64,000 nucleotides of DNA, taken from NCBI GenBank assembly GCA_034670405.1, contig JAXDDX010000048.1, positions 2,698,501 to 2,762,500 on the forward strand. Direction: 5' to 3'. Origin of the DNA: Hoplostethus atlanticus. Its lineage: Eukaryota > Chordata > Actinopteri > Trachichthyiformes > Trachichthyidae. This document shows positions 10,366-22,689 of this stretch, piece after piece (the stretch's first letter is position 1; each line of letters starts with the position of its first letter). A program made the translations under genes and the position numbers. Below the pieces are notes generated by a model. The model did not search any database, was not told the origin of the DNA, and was given only the letters and a program-made list of their open reading frames with translations.

Positions 10366-13300
10366 TTAGGAAGAGGTTCGTGATTTCCTGTTCCGCTTCG
10401 CTCGACGGGTGGTCGGAAATCGGATGAACTCAAAGTGTTTGGTTTGGTCCGTGTTGGGGAAGGGAGGCGGGCCTTTGTGCAGCCTCTTGATGAAATGGAC
10501 CTCTCTCTGGTTCTCCCTCGTCCTGGAGGCTTTGATGGGCCTCCCTTTCCTGGTGAAAGCCACATACCAGCCCTCATACTTGGCATTCTGGAAGGCGGTG
10601 TAATTGTTCTCCAGCACAATCTCCGTGAAGATACAATCCCTGCTCCGGCCGTTGGGCTGCAGGGGAGAGCATACAGAAAAAGGTCCCTTGTGTTAGGACA
10701 TGACAGCGAAAAACACATTGAAGCGTGCAGGACAGTTGCGCAATAAGGTGTTTTTGGGGTTTCAAGGTCAAACCCCTGGATGATCGTAGTCACTGACTGT
10801 AACTTTTCTGATGGGGGCGTTTTTTTAGGGTTGTGGGTGTTTGAGCACATGTGATCTCAAAGAGGACAGAGGAAGACCCTGATGGCTGATACACAACCAC
10901 ATTTGTAGTCATAAAATTTCTCATTTGTGCCCTGATTTTATTTTCATGAATTTTTTTCTAAATGGGATAATCAGCACCTTATTACACTATTTTCAACACA
11001 CGTGTGTCCTTTATTTTGTTACTTTCAACACACCATATCTTACAGAAATATGTGTTGCTCTGAATACATGTTGTGCTGAATGGGTGTAAATGCTTCTCAT
11101 CGGCTTCTCAGTTTAGTTCTCATTTTCAGCCTCCGTTTCAACACTTCCAAAAAAGACGACGAAAAATGGAATTCACGACTTCTCACGGCAGCCAGATATG
11201 TGGATACATCTTTTCCATTTCCATGAAGGAAGTGCAGAGTTGACTTATGACCGAACGCTGTCAGCTGTTTGCCACTCTTAGAAATAAGAGTGGGCATCCA
11301 TCCACTGACTCCTATGAGATTTCCTCCTTTTTTTTTTTTTCCAGCAGAGCATGTCCCGGGATATATGACGGGCCACAAGACCACAACAATGGAGTCTGAC
11401 TTGAAGCCTGTGTATGAGCCGCAAGATCTGACATGGTAAAAGCTCATTACTTATATATAATGATAACCTCAATATACCTGTTCACAGCACTAACTCAAAA
11501 CTCTTCTACGCTACCCTCCTTCATCTCAAAGATAGTAGAAATTAGGAAATACAAATTCATATACTTCATATTCATATACATACTTTTCCGACGAGTTTCC
11601 CCTTCCGGTTCATGCAGAGGTAGCGGCCACTTTCTGCGCCTCTTATTCTCACTCGGCTGCCAAAGGTATCGGTCTCGACAAAAAGACGAGCTGCAAAGAA
11701 AAGAAGGAAGAAAAAAGTCAAAGAGCTGCAAAAATAACCAACCAAAACACACACACAAATAACATTATTTTCTGTTTCACCAGCAAGCATGCATTCTTAG
11801 ACTTATATGTGTGTGTAAGTCTAAAAAATCATTACCTGAAGTTCATCATTGAATATCTCTAAAATATAGAAGATCTAGTCTGTAAAGGCCTCATGTTACT
11901 TCTTACCTTTCAAAAAGTGTCGTAATCTGGTTTTATTTTGAACTGTTAGCTATCTCTTGAACTGAAACTACATACTGACAGTTTAAACATTTTTGGGGGT
12001 GGGAAATAAGAATCCAGCCACCTTTTCACCGTCCTATTGTTTCCTGAAATTAGCTCTAATGCCAAAGGACTGCTTTGATTAAACAAATGTTATCATTCAG
12101 CACTAAAAGAGCTGTAATACACGTCCTCAAATTAATTTGTATCGATTGCCCCTCTCAGTTAATTACGGCCATTGGGCAGGACAACAGCGACGTGTATTGG
12201 GCCGGAGGGACAAAGGCATCGGCCTAATCAGCCACTAATTCGCCAGACGACGGCTTGGATGCGGTGGGGAAGCAGAATTAACATACAGGCCTGAAAACAC
12301 CTCACAGAGGGTGGGGACTGGCATGGCTGAGGGGTGGCCTCCTTGTTGGTCCCCCGCAGCGGACAACAACCCTCACCGTGGGCCCCAAAGGACCCCAAAC
12401 TTATTCCTGACAGAAAACCCCCTCCTAATAGATACGCATTAGATCATGAATAGCTCAATATCATCAATAGTTCCTTAGCTGAAGCTGGGACTAATCAACA
12501 GCATTAGGATAAAATAAAAGCCCCCCAATCTACAGCTAACGTGTATAATCATTGTTATGAAGTATTCAAATAGTAAAACAGACAATGCATTCCTCCTCAT
12601 TTTTTCGTATACCTGTAGCTGAAATTGGATTGGGGTTTTCTTTATCCTATCTTGAAATTGAAAACCAGTACGGAAAACCTTGAAAACCAGTATGGGTTTT
12701 TTAAAGGCTGATGTCCTGATATCTCTACTCATAGTCAATATCTTTAAATTAGACCATTTTCATTCCCTAAAAATGTCAAAGCATTGCACATTTCCCCCCC
12801 CTGGAGTTTTCTTCTCATCAGGGTGTAAAAGCCTCCGAAACAGCATTTAGCCCATCATGGGACACTAAAACTCTCCATTGAAACCCAGGATAATTAATTT
12901 GTCTCCTAGGGGGGTTAGCAGCTCCTTAATCCAGGGTGATTCAGGTTTGATTGCAGGTTTTACAGACTGACACCCCTGAAACTGTTGAGCAAATAAAGGC
13001 AGGAAGCTCCATCACATTGCAGGTGGACGACACTGACTGGCTGCTATCTGATTTTTAAATAAAATTCCAATATTTTGTCCCAGGGAAGAGTTGTTACTGA
13101 AGAGAATCATACCTCCTTGTGCATTATCTCATTGTGCTGTGAAATAACAGTGAAACTATTCCTCTACCAAACTATTGCTGGGGGACCCCCTGAGGGATCC
13201 CTGAGGGACCCCTCTCCACTCTAGGAGCCACAAAATCCACAGCAAAGCCAAATAAAGAGGCCCGCAAGGTGTTTTTTTTAAAAGCAGGGGCCTCCGTTTC

Positions 13301-14115
13301 GGGACTTACCGTAAGTATTCCCATCCTCGGCGGTGGCGGTGACCCTCTTGCCCTGAATCTGGACGTGCTTCCCGCTGGTGCGGCTGTAGAGCTGGTACAC
13401 CCTGACCTGTCTGCGGCTCAGCTGGTCCGTCACTGCACCCTGCGTCCTCACATACTGGTTAAAATTAGGAGACGGGTGATTCTCCCCCTTTTTTTATGCA
13501 AAGGGAAAAATAAAATCACTATTTTTTCCTTCTAAACTGGAGATCAAGAATTGTGTAAGCCCAATAGTATCCCACCAGAGCAGGCCGTACAGCTACACAT
13601 CGGCTTGATTATTACGTTTGCGCTTATCCTGTAGTGAGAAATAAGTCTTATATTCTTAATATTCTTATAATATTCCGACAGGGTCTTATAGTGTGTGTGT
13701 GGTACTCAACGGTGACTTTATAGTGACCTTCTACCTCCTATGGTATCACTATAATATATCTATAGTGTGTCTGCTCAACAATTAGTTGCAGTGGCCTCAT
13801 TCTGCTCTATGGTAGCCTATCATTATATACTCCTATACTAGGGAAATCAATAGCGAGTCTATAGTGAACTTATGATACTTTATGGTGTTTTAGCTCCTAT
13901 GATATCACCAGCCTATAATATTCCTATACGGACTTCTGCTGTGATATGTGCAAAGTACAGCTCTAAAATGTATGATAGGATTGCTATAATAATACATTTT
14001 GTTTATCACATTAAGACTAAAAGTTTTCATTTAAAAACCTCAACAACAAAAAAATGACCAACTTTTTAGTGGGCTTACCTGAGCATGGCACCACAGCACG
14101 AAAAAATGAAACGAT
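10366..14115 (-). CDS. fgf17: Fibroblast growth factor 17 (first coding exon unresolved)
   Basis: Exons, minus strand: 14079-14115 (37 nt, signal-peptide mini-exon, [12 protein letters not shown]), 13310-13487, 11584-11690 (107 nt), 10366-10656 with stop. Phases join. The secreted ligand of the FGF8/17/18 group activates FGF receptors with heparan sulfate. FGF17 identity rests on [14 protein letters not shown] at the mature N-terminus, [47 protein letters not shown] and a C-terminal basic tail ([15 protein letters not shown]); FGF8 and FGF18 differ at these points. The first coding exon must end in phase 2. ATG at 14394-14396 followed by CAG/GTCAAG fits the phase but has a weak donor, so I leave the start open. 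It is tandem with fkbp15. Confidence 0.93.
12050..12450. promoter_or_regulatory. Candidate conserved block in an fgf17 intron
   Basis: This is the intron between exons 13310-13487 and 11584-11690. The block is free of recognisable repeats and has homeodomain-like sites (AATTAATTTGTATCGATT, CAGTTAATTACGG, CTAATCAGCCACTAATT). A regulatory role is inference. Confidence 0.3.
12685..13080 (+). repeat. Dispersed GATAT/AGCCTC repeat, copy in an fgf17 intron
   Basis: It shares ordered blocks with copies elsewhere in the window: TATGGGTTTTTTAAAGGCTG, GTAAAAGCCTCCGAAACAGC, CTAAAACTCTCCATTGAAAC and a GGTTAGCAGCTCCTTAA stretch. The terminal inverted repeats are eroded. Confidence 0.7.
13455..13487 (-). 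other. fgf17: Alternative 33-nt 5' extension of an fgf17 exon
   Basis: The exon can start at 13487 (after AAAAAG) or at 13454 (after AACCAG); both keep frame. The 33 nt encode [11 protein letters not shown]. In FGF8 the same position has alternative acceptors that add an 11-residue block ending NFTQ (the FGF8a/FGF8b choice), in which a phenylalanine strengthens receptor binding. The F is kept here. Whether both acceptors are used is not shown by sequence. Confidence 0.75.
13680..13930. repeat. Degenerate TATAGTG-rich tract in an fgf17 intron
   Basis: Many short, irregularly spaced words such as TATAGTG, CTATAGTG, CCTATGGTA and CCTATAC occur across about 250 bp. It looks like a decayed tandem repeat. 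Confidence 0.5.
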
Positions 14116-14140
14116 CTGTAGAAGTAACAATAAACCAAGA

Positions 14141-14141
<1 letters not shown>

Positions 14142-14174
<33 letters not shown>
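14142..14174. repeat. (TTA)n microsatellite
   Basis: About eleven TTA units, just upstream (minus-strand sense) of the fgf17 signal-peptide exon. Confidence 0.95.
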
Positions 14175-14175
<1 letters not shown>

Positions 14176-14199
14176 GTTGTGTATATTTCAGAACCGTTC

Positions 14200-15778
14200 T
14201 CTGGCACATTTCTGCAGCAACGTCTTATCAACCGTCTTACATGTAAATACAGCGCTGATTTATTCCATACATCCTCCTTCTTATTTCATCCGAGCGAGAG
14301 GCGACGCTTCTCAGATGATACGTCCCAAATGGATGCGGTAAATCCGACGGTGCTCCCGGGGCTTGGCATACACGCGCACACTTGACCTGTCCATCCACAT
14401 CGAAGTCACAGATAAGAACCACCTCTCACTTTTTAAAAAAATAATTTTCGTTTCCCCTTCGCATTTAATAAAAACCGGATCCGGCTGACTGAGTGTCGGA
14501 GCCCTCTCGGAAAGACCCGTGCGGTTTATTATGAGGAGATCCGCCGAGAGCCATTGTAACGCTTCTTTATGTCATTTGGCGTGTGGAGCACGAAGGGGTC
14601 TGCCGGGTTAATTCCAGGTTTTGAAAAGCCCTCTGTCTCACCGGGATCAGGCCGCTCACTGGTTAAATGTTGAAAGGCAAAAAAAAAGTCCCTCCCTAAA
14701 ATGTTCCTACTGTGGGAGGGCAGAGCAACGGGACCCCGGTGTTTTAATAGTGAGGCGCGCAAGTGCCGACAAAATGCGTTAATAGTAAAGTTTAATTCCC
14801 CCAAGCCACCTCTTAAAGTTGAATTGGCCTGCGTGCATATTCTACCTTGATCTCTCTCTCTCTCTCTGTTTTATTTAGGCCATTATTGCAGCATTGTATT
14901 TAAAAGTGAGTAGCCTAATGGTAGGCTACCTTATGGGTGTGGCAATTAGGTGTTAAGGACACCATTGAACCCCCCCCCCCTTTTTTTTTTATCTTATGGG
15001 GAAGTTAACTGGTCACACTTCCAGTTCATGTAATGGAGCCCAAAACAAATCATCTAGACAAAAGGCTTTTTTCATCTTCAGATAATAAGATGAATCCCAA
15101 GGGAACAGGATGCAGCAATTCAAGTTAAATGCTTCACTGATCATGAGAATAGAATAGAATAGAATAGAATAAAAATGTCTGATGATATGGTCATTTCTGA
15201 TAGATGCAGAGATGAAGCCTATTTGTGTCCATGCACAACGGTGTAAGCTTCAAGTGCCTCGGCAACCCCCCCAGTAGAGGCAGTAATGTTGTAAAAAGCA
15301 GCAGTTAAGCATCTCTGACATGTTGACCTGCTTTTGACTGGGTGACAAGAGCTTGTAGCAACTGACACAGTTAAGACGGCAGCAATTAATTCTGCTTGTT
15401 CACGTCAGGTCTTAAACACTGTCAGTCCACCACATCCATCCATCCATCCATCAATCAGACCTGCTCTGGAGTAGTCTGACAGCAAACAACACTGGGTATT
15501 GAGAGAGCCGACTCGTGATTCTACAGCATAAGCCTGGTAGATGTCCACATGGCAGGACCAAAATAACCTCTCCTCAGTATATGCTACAGTGACAGACTCC
15601 CCATCACCTGGAAAACCTATTTGCCACCCGAAGAATGTGTGACAAGCCGCCTGTCAATATATAATTCAATGTAGCCTTCTTCAGCATTCTCAAAGCACTT
15701 TGCACCAATCAATGAATGAATAAAGTCTCCTCGGCCCTCTAGGTGCAGCATCTTTTCTAAGTTAAACATACATGTGCA
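14200..15778. other. Noncoding, 5' of fgf17
   Basis: This probably contains the fgf17 first exon and promoter, which I could not pin down. Simple repeats include CT at about 14,853-14,868, C/T homopolymers near 14,970-14,990, and (AGAAT)n at about 15,147-15,171. No other gene is seen. Confidence 0.5.
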
Positions 15779-16376
15779 CAGATTGTAGTTTTAGTTGTAC
15801 GAATGTTTCTCAGAGGCAGAAATGAACCTCAGTGGGCGGGGCCAAAGAACCACAGTTTTCCTGAGCACAAGTTAGCTAACTGGCAAACTTGAATGGCAGA
15901 AAGAACTCTGGTCAAAATATAAATAAAAATATTGAAAAACATTTTTAGTTAGTAGCAACACACTAGGCTGCATAATAACTCCTCTCTTACCCCTTTGCCT
16001 TTTTCACTGGGCTTCAGTATAACATTGAGCTGCATTCAGAAATTCAGTCTTCCTATCTGGAAAAATACAACGGAACGGCACGTCGAGTCGGAATTCCAAG
16101 TAGCAAACTAGGACAAGATGCTAACATTCTAACAAAGTAACTAGCTAGCTAACTTTGCCAAATATCATTTACATTAGCTGTTGCATGAGGAACAGTATTC
16201 TACTTTGGGGAAAGAAAATCTTGTAGGTGTCTGTGTTTTTTCCTTCGTTTTTCCAACGCACCAAAGGTGGAATTACTGACCAGCTTCTGATTGAGGTTTA
16301 ATTCCACCAATGCGATTCTGTCTTCAGAGGAGTTCTGCCTCTTGAGAAATATTTGTATAACTAAAACTCCAATCTG
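15779..16376. mobile_element. Family D nonautonomous element with about 45-bp inverted ends
   Basis: The left end (CAGATTGTAGTTTTAGTTGT, then TTTCTCAGAGGCAGAAATGA) is inverted at the right end (TTCTGCCTCTTGAGAAATAT, then AACTAAAACTCCAATCTG). The interior has AAGTTAGCTAACTGGCAAAC, CTCTGGTCAAAATATAAATA and TTGCCTTTTTCACTGGGCTT. A second copy is at about 28,815-29,287 and a partial one at about 36,645-36,770. No coding capacity. Confidence 0.7.
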
Positions 16377-18660
16377 CAGTATTTATGGTCATTTTGGGCC
16401 ATTTGGTAAACAAATATGATGTAACCATCACTTCTTACTTTGATGAGCTGGATGATGCTTAGTTCTTACGACGTGACTCCAATTATAGAAGCTAACTAAT
16501 GTTTTTTTTATTTGAGGGGTATGGGGGGTGAGCTGTGGGTACTTTTGCAGTAGCTGGCCTCATCACTGTGGAATTCACATATCTCTGGCCACGCTGTGTT
16601 TGGTGTCAGCGAGATGTTTGGGGAATGGGATGTACAAAGAAAAAGAGCAGATACGGCCTCGTGAAATGCCACTCGTCTAGCTCTCCGCACCCCCACCCAC
16701 CCCAGCCCCACCTTCCAACACAGACACACACACTTCAGTTTACAAAGTGACGGTGAGATCTGAGGCCATGCAACCTGATCTTATTTATTTGTGTCTCTAG
16801 CGCGGGCGTGGTGCTCAGGCTGTGATAGAAATAACCAGACGTTAACAGAAACACAGCTCCAGCCATCGCAGAAGAGGTGGCAGGTTGTTTTTTGTTTGTG
16901 TTAAGGAACTACATAAAACCCCCCATTTGAAGGAGGGAAAGAAGAACTCTGATGCTGCTGAAATTACAAAAGTGGTGAGGGCAGGTCAAATGGCATTCTT
17001 GGATGACAGGATGATCAATGGAAGGAATTTAAAGTAACAATCATCAACAGCATGTTCATATAAATGCATCTAAGTTTTGCTCCTCTCTATCTGAATGATG
17101 TAACACAACAGTGACTCAACCTCTACCAGTTCATGAAAGCTTTTCCATTTGCTGTTCTAATCACCCGGTGTGTCAGGTAGGTATTTGCTGGGAAAAAACC
17201 CTCTGGAGACAGGAAGTGATGCTTTTTACGTTTCCGGTTTGTTTGGAATCAATACAAAAGAAGAACTGGGTAGTTAGCGCGAGCAGCGAAGAAAGATGTC
17301 ACAGTTTGATTGACAGGTGATCTCTGGGAAGTGCTGTGAAGAAACACCACAGCGATGAGGCTGAGAGACAAAGATGGAGACCAAAAAAAAACGAGGATCT
17401 CACCACTTTAACGTCAGGTCCAGGCTGTTTGGTGTCCATAGCTACAGTAATAGAATTAAGACATGTAATGGTGATATAAACAGCAAAATGACTCTTGAGG
17501 TAAACAGATTATTGCACTAGCTTATTGCACAGCATCTACTGTGTAATACGATTTGGAGAGAGGGAAATGCTTCCTAATTGAATAACAGCATAATTCACTT
17601 CCTCGTTTTTCAACCATTTTTTTCATCGTTTTCTCTCAATCCGCACCCTCGGGTCTACAGGGTTCCTTCATATTTTACCCTTTCTGTCTAAACTCTCAGA
17701 CTGTTTGAGTATTCCTGAATGGATTTGACGATTTTGGTTCATGATCTTGATGATTACTAGACGGCCAGCCCACCTAAATTCAGTTTCCTCACCATTATAG
17801 CCTGACATGTATCTTTATGATGTAAATGCAGAATCATACTAAGAATACTGAGAAGCATCAAACGTACTGAAGGTCACCTTTAATTTATCACTACGCAACT
17901 GATTCCGATGCATGCTGACAATGTATGAAATGAAATGACAAAAGGTCTTCAAGTCTAACTAAGGACGTAATGACAGCGTCCCCCTCCTACTTTTACAGAC
18001 ATTTTGCAACTTTCCTGAAAAAACGATCGCATTCATTTCCCAATGTGTTTCCAGTGCTAGCTTAGTGTAGCAGGCCCTCGGGGGCCTACTGTACCTCCAA
18101 GTGACAAGTGAAAGGAGAAACTGGTGGTCTACAAACAGCTCTGACCGCATCGTAAAAATCTCTGCCATAAAGAGCAACTGGCCACTCTTTTCTGACCCTG
18201 CAAAAATAGAGACAAGGGTTCAGAAAGTGGGTGGTCCCCTTTATGAATGATATAAAAAAAAAAAATGGGATTGTTCAAGAGGATTCGCTTGGACAATCAC
18301 CCACTCCTCATCAGCAGTGGGGCTCTTCCTGCCCTCTGCGCCACCCAACCCACAATTAGGTCAGTCATCATCGCTCTCCCTCAGTTGGCTGACTCAACAG
18401 CCTGGGAATGTTACGCTTCAAAATCTGAACGTTAACGGTCGTCTCCGAGCGCTCCCGGAGTCTTCTTCTTTTACGGAGGTGAGCATTCACCGCTAACATA
18501 TACCAATCTGGACTTATCACAAAGGCCGCTGACCCTTAGGTATCGCCCTGCCATTTGCAAGCCGACCATTTGAGCTTGCCAAATTTGACACAGCTGACAC
18601 AGGCAATAAATTTGAAGCAGTTTCTCCACCCCCTTTATCCATAATGAGTATTGGCAAGCC
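16377..18660. other. Gene-free interval
   Basis: I see no exons with family resemblance. The short open frames are on both strands and have no recognisable motif. A repeat-poor block at about 18,280-18,480 may be functional noncoding sequence, but I have no direct evidence. Confidence 0.4.
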
Positions 18661-18664
18661 TTTG

Positions 18665-18701
18665 AACACACACACATACACACACACACACACACACACA
18701 G
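18665..18701. repeat. (CA)n microsatellite
   Basis: ACACAC runs interrupted once by a TA. Confidence 0.9.
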
Positions 18702-19302
18702 GCACACAAGGGCAAATTTAACATGCTAATCATGGGATAAAGTTACATTACGTGATGGGAGACACACCATCTAAAAATGTACTACCACAGGCAGGATGCA
18801 TGCGTGAATAAAGTCAAGAGATGCATAAGAGCTCATGCAACGTTGCCGGCGTGACTAGACCGAGCAAATCCTCGAGTCCCCCCCGAGTGCTGGGGACGTC
18901 CGACAGGTGAAACCCGAGTCGCTGCTCCGCCGGTCGCAGACAGGCTCTGACTGCTTCCACCCAGAGGCCAAAAGACGCTGGGAACGTGTCAGACTTCCAA
19001 ACTAATAACACGAGTCACACAACAGGCGTGAAAAGCAGCCGGACGCTGACCAGCAACACCGAGGCTAGAGAGTCGAGAGTTTGAGGGCCATGGGGAGGTT
19101 TGATTGTGCCGCTCGCGAGAAGTTAGGTAGCTGATACAATAACCCACTGAGGATAGGGGGAAGAAATATGGTGCAATTGGGAAATGTTTCCATCGTATAC
19201 CATTCCGATTCATTACAGCTCCTTCTTTCTTTGGTGAATGAAACTTTTGAAAACATAAAATCCTACCCCTAATTCAGCATTTTAAGGATTTTTTTTTCCT
19301 GC
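18702..19302. other. Gene-free interval
   Basis: Nothing recognisable beyond short open frames on the minus strand that lack motifs. Confidence 0.4.
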
Positions 19303-19400
19303 CTTACATTACATTACATTACAGTCATTTAGCAGATGTTTTTATCCAAAGCGACTTACAATAAGTGCATTCAACATAGGTAGGCAAGAAAACTACTAGT
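19303..19400 (+). repeat. Common teleost interspersed repeat fragment
   Basis: It contains the CAGTCATTTAGCAGATG and ATCCAAAGCGACTTACAATA strings that recur in many teleost genomes, preceded by ACATT repeats. A shorter relic of the same wording is at about 35,918-35,950. Confidence 0.65.
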
Positions 19401-20640
19401 CACCATTTCCTTCCTAAACAAGCATCTAAGAGCATAACCAGTGCTAAGGTAAAAGTGCAATAAGATATATATATATACTTTTTTACATTTTTTTGTTAAA
19501 CAAATAAAACAAATAAGCAAGTGCTAAGAGGAAGGGTCAAAATTGATACAGATGCTGATACGTACCGAGGTATCGTTTTTGATACCCAATGTAAGAAAGG
19601 GCGGTAAAATATTGGAAAAGCAATAAACCATTAAACATTATCTCTCTCGTTTTTTACGATGTTGACTACAGTGTTAATTACAACATCGACTCAGTGTCCT
19701 CACAGAAGCCAGACCTCGTCTTGGGAGAGTCTAGAGAGGAAAAAAAAAGAAAAAGCATGCAAACAATTTGACCTCTGGACACTGGCATTGGGAAAATAGC
19801 CATTTATTAGAAATTAGCTATGGATCCAAAAACATGTGACCTCCTGCTCCCGGAGGACACATCAGGCCATTATATTTGACTGGTTTGGGATTTCAAGGAC
19901 TCATTGATAGCCATTTCCAAGATTTATTCTGTCATCAGTTGACGGCAAGACCACAGACATATGTCGCTGATGTCACTGGGCCTCGCAGTCAAAACACGCT
20001 CAGACCCCCGAGGAATTCCTCAGAGGAATCCTTTCCAAAAAAAAATAGGGAATCCTTTCGAAAGTAGCAGGAGAGCTGGGAAAAAAGGGGGTTTTCTTTA
20101 CCGACAAGCTGCAAGCTAAACGTTTCCAATCGGGGTTTGTGAAAGTACGTAGAAACAGAAAATATATTCCTCTTTTGTTTTTTCTGTTCTCGTTGATTTA
20201 TTCCAGCCGGCTTGGCATGGGGCAGAATCACCAGCAGACAAATTGATTGCTTACTTTCGAATCCAGCAACAATACGACCAGACATGACACGTGACAAAAT
20301 ACTCCATGGCAGGGCTGGTTTCTGCTGCTACGTGCCTTAGAAGTGAAACCGACTGTCCTCTCAATGATTTTTAAAGGATAAATCTTAAATTTTCTATCAT
20401 GTTTTCTATCATTTTTAAATAGTATGTTGCTGGAAAGTGTGACTGAATCATATGTTTCATTTCCTTCAACATGTTTACAAGTGTTTTTTGTTCTCTCTCT
20501 CTTTAGGACCACAAACAATACATTTTCCCACAAACGATGAAATGAATTCCATGCCTATATCCCGCCATTCCCACGAATAACAGACTTACGCAACGGTCAT
20601 TTCTTCTGTTAGGATAAAAACTTGAATGATTCCAGGGGGG
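19401..20640. other. Gene-free interval
   Basis: AT-rich sequence with a TA run near 19,467-19,477 and A-runs. No exon is recognised. Confidence 0.4.
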
Positions 20641-20950
20641 AAATAGGAAGAAAGATAAAAATATAAAGAAGAGTACAGCAAATAAGCGATGTTAAAAGTA
20701 ATGCAAACAATAGTTTTAACACTAATATGTTCATAAGAATGAATAGTATGAAAAGAATGAATGAAAAATATCTACATTATGAAAATATAGCAAAAAATTT
20801 ATGCAGTAAAAAAAATTGTTATAAATTATAACAATAGCAAGATACATGTGCAATGTATTGGCATTACCAGGTCTGCAGAAGGCCATACATATGTGAAGGT
20901 GTGAAGGTGTCTAGTCATGCAGACATAAATTGTAAGAAAAACTATTCACT
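20641..20950 (+). repeat. AT-rich repeat related to 54,070-54,520
   Basis: It shares CTACATTATGAAAATAT and CAGGTCTGCAGAAGGCCA-type wording with intronic nelfb sequence, in the same order. This is probably the 3' part of a LINE or a derived element; the family is not identified. Confidence 0.4.
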
Positions 20951-22160
20951 GCCCCGATCGGATAAAACAAGCTGCGGCTAAATTCCTAAAATGTAAAATG
21001 TCGGGGAACATGAATGCCTGTATGGAAGTGGAGGTGAATTGTTGTGGTCCGACCTCCCTCCACCCCCCCCTTGCATTTTTCCATCTGCTCCCACACCCCC
21101 CCCCACCCCAGCATGGTTGCCTGGGCTGGTCTGGTGAAAGCTGTGGCCCTCAGTAGCAGAGCGCTGGGCCCCCAGTCCCAGCTGGTGTGCTGTAGTGGAA
21201 GGCTTTGACGTGGGGCTGCAGCAGCTGTCTGCTCCCTCCACCCCTTTTCCTGCTCTGATCTCCGCTCTGCAGTTCACACCTGATCACCAACGACTGCACT
21301 TCACACAGGAATTTTCCATTTTCTATTTTCTGTCGCCCCCCTGGACCCAGCCCCCCCTTCACCCTCAACCCCCGACACCCCCCCACCACCACCACAGGCA
21401 AGACAAGTGGTGCCCTGCAACTTGGTGGCTGGCGACGCCAGTGACAATACGCCTGGTATTTCAGTCCGGCTTCCATGACTCAGTCGCTGCAGACTGGGAG
21501 TGTCTCTCTTGTTATTGAAGCCGCCCACGGTGACAGGCTTTTCCTCATTGGTAACCTACAGGAAGTCGGTTAAAGCATGTAGTGTTCTTATTTCCATTAT
21601 CCAATGGATTTCAGATCGAAGGTCCGACAGTTCAAAATGCTCTGCGTATAAAGTTGAGCCATCACCAATTCCAGATCCTTCAAAATTAGTTTTCACGGTG
21701 AACACCCCAGAAAATGCACGGTACCGTGTTGTCACTTTGAACGCTGTGAAGTCAATTGAGGGGGTATTGTTAAAAAAAATCTGTGATGGCATTATTAAGC
21801 AGAAGTAAAGAGAATTTGATTTAGAAATACAAGGAAAAAGGTTAAAAAATCCCATTATTGTTAAGTAGATATACAATTAGCTTTTTGCAGTGACTGGATG
21901 AACTGGGTCAGCCACGCTGCCCTCTTTACCTGGCCATAACCTCCGAGAGGGCTGCCATTGACCCCTGTCGATCTCTCCTCACATCTGGCCTCTATTGGCC
22001 CCCTCGTCCCTCTCAAAGGCCCCTTCGCAGCCAATGAGGGGCCGTGTCTCTGCGCCGGCCGGCCACGCTAGCGCTGGTGTTGAGGACGAGCACTTACAGC
22101 CACTCAGAAAGCCATCAGTCACATATTCCACAGACACCGTGACATAGACAAACAAGGCCT
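20951..22160. other. Gene-free interval with a possible regulatory block
   Basis: C-rich runs occur at 21,061-21,110 and 21,347-21,400. Open frames of about 100 codons overlap on opposite strands at 21,500-21,876 without recognisable motifs. The 21,890-22,160 block is GC-rich, repeat-free and could be regulatory. Confidence 0.35.
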
Positions 22161-22689
22161 GGTGTCACTTGGCTTCAACGGCCATCGGACGGTTGGTGGT
22201 GGGGGCGGTGGCGACAAGTCACATTTATTTAGAAGCTATACTCTGCCTGTCTGCAATTTACTATTGTCCTCTAACAAAAAGGGTCATTGCAAAGAGCATT
22301 AAAGAGCAACAAAGGAAGCAAATACATGATAAAAAAAAGTCACAAATTTTAAGATATCGTGCAATCCTAACCCTAGAGTGCAGAAAGTCAGAGCACAATT
22401 GGCGGGCCTGCAACCCTACAGACAACGCTGCACGGGGGTAAAGGCAGCAAGTGGCTCACCTTTGCAGGAGAAGGAGTGAAGGGGAGGGAGGGAGGGGGGT
22501 CAGATGGTCATGCAAGGAGCAGCGTAACAGGACACTTTCAAAGACAGCACTTAAACTCCTTCAAAAAAAACACAAGCACGTCTCCTGTTTCTGCTCACCT
22601 GCAAAGCCCCGGCGCGAAGCCCTAGAGCAAGTCGCTACAAGACCGCTTCCCCCCCCGGGGGCCGCAAGCACAGGGGTGGCTTTTTTAAC

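Noticed and set aside
10329-10850. 173-codon minus frame over the last fgf17 exon
   Set aside because: It is out of frame with the real exon; the correct frame is the one ending at 10366.
14529-14804. 91-codon minus frame as fgf17 exon 1
   Set aside because: It does not resemble an FGF signal peptide and no donor in the needed phase was found.
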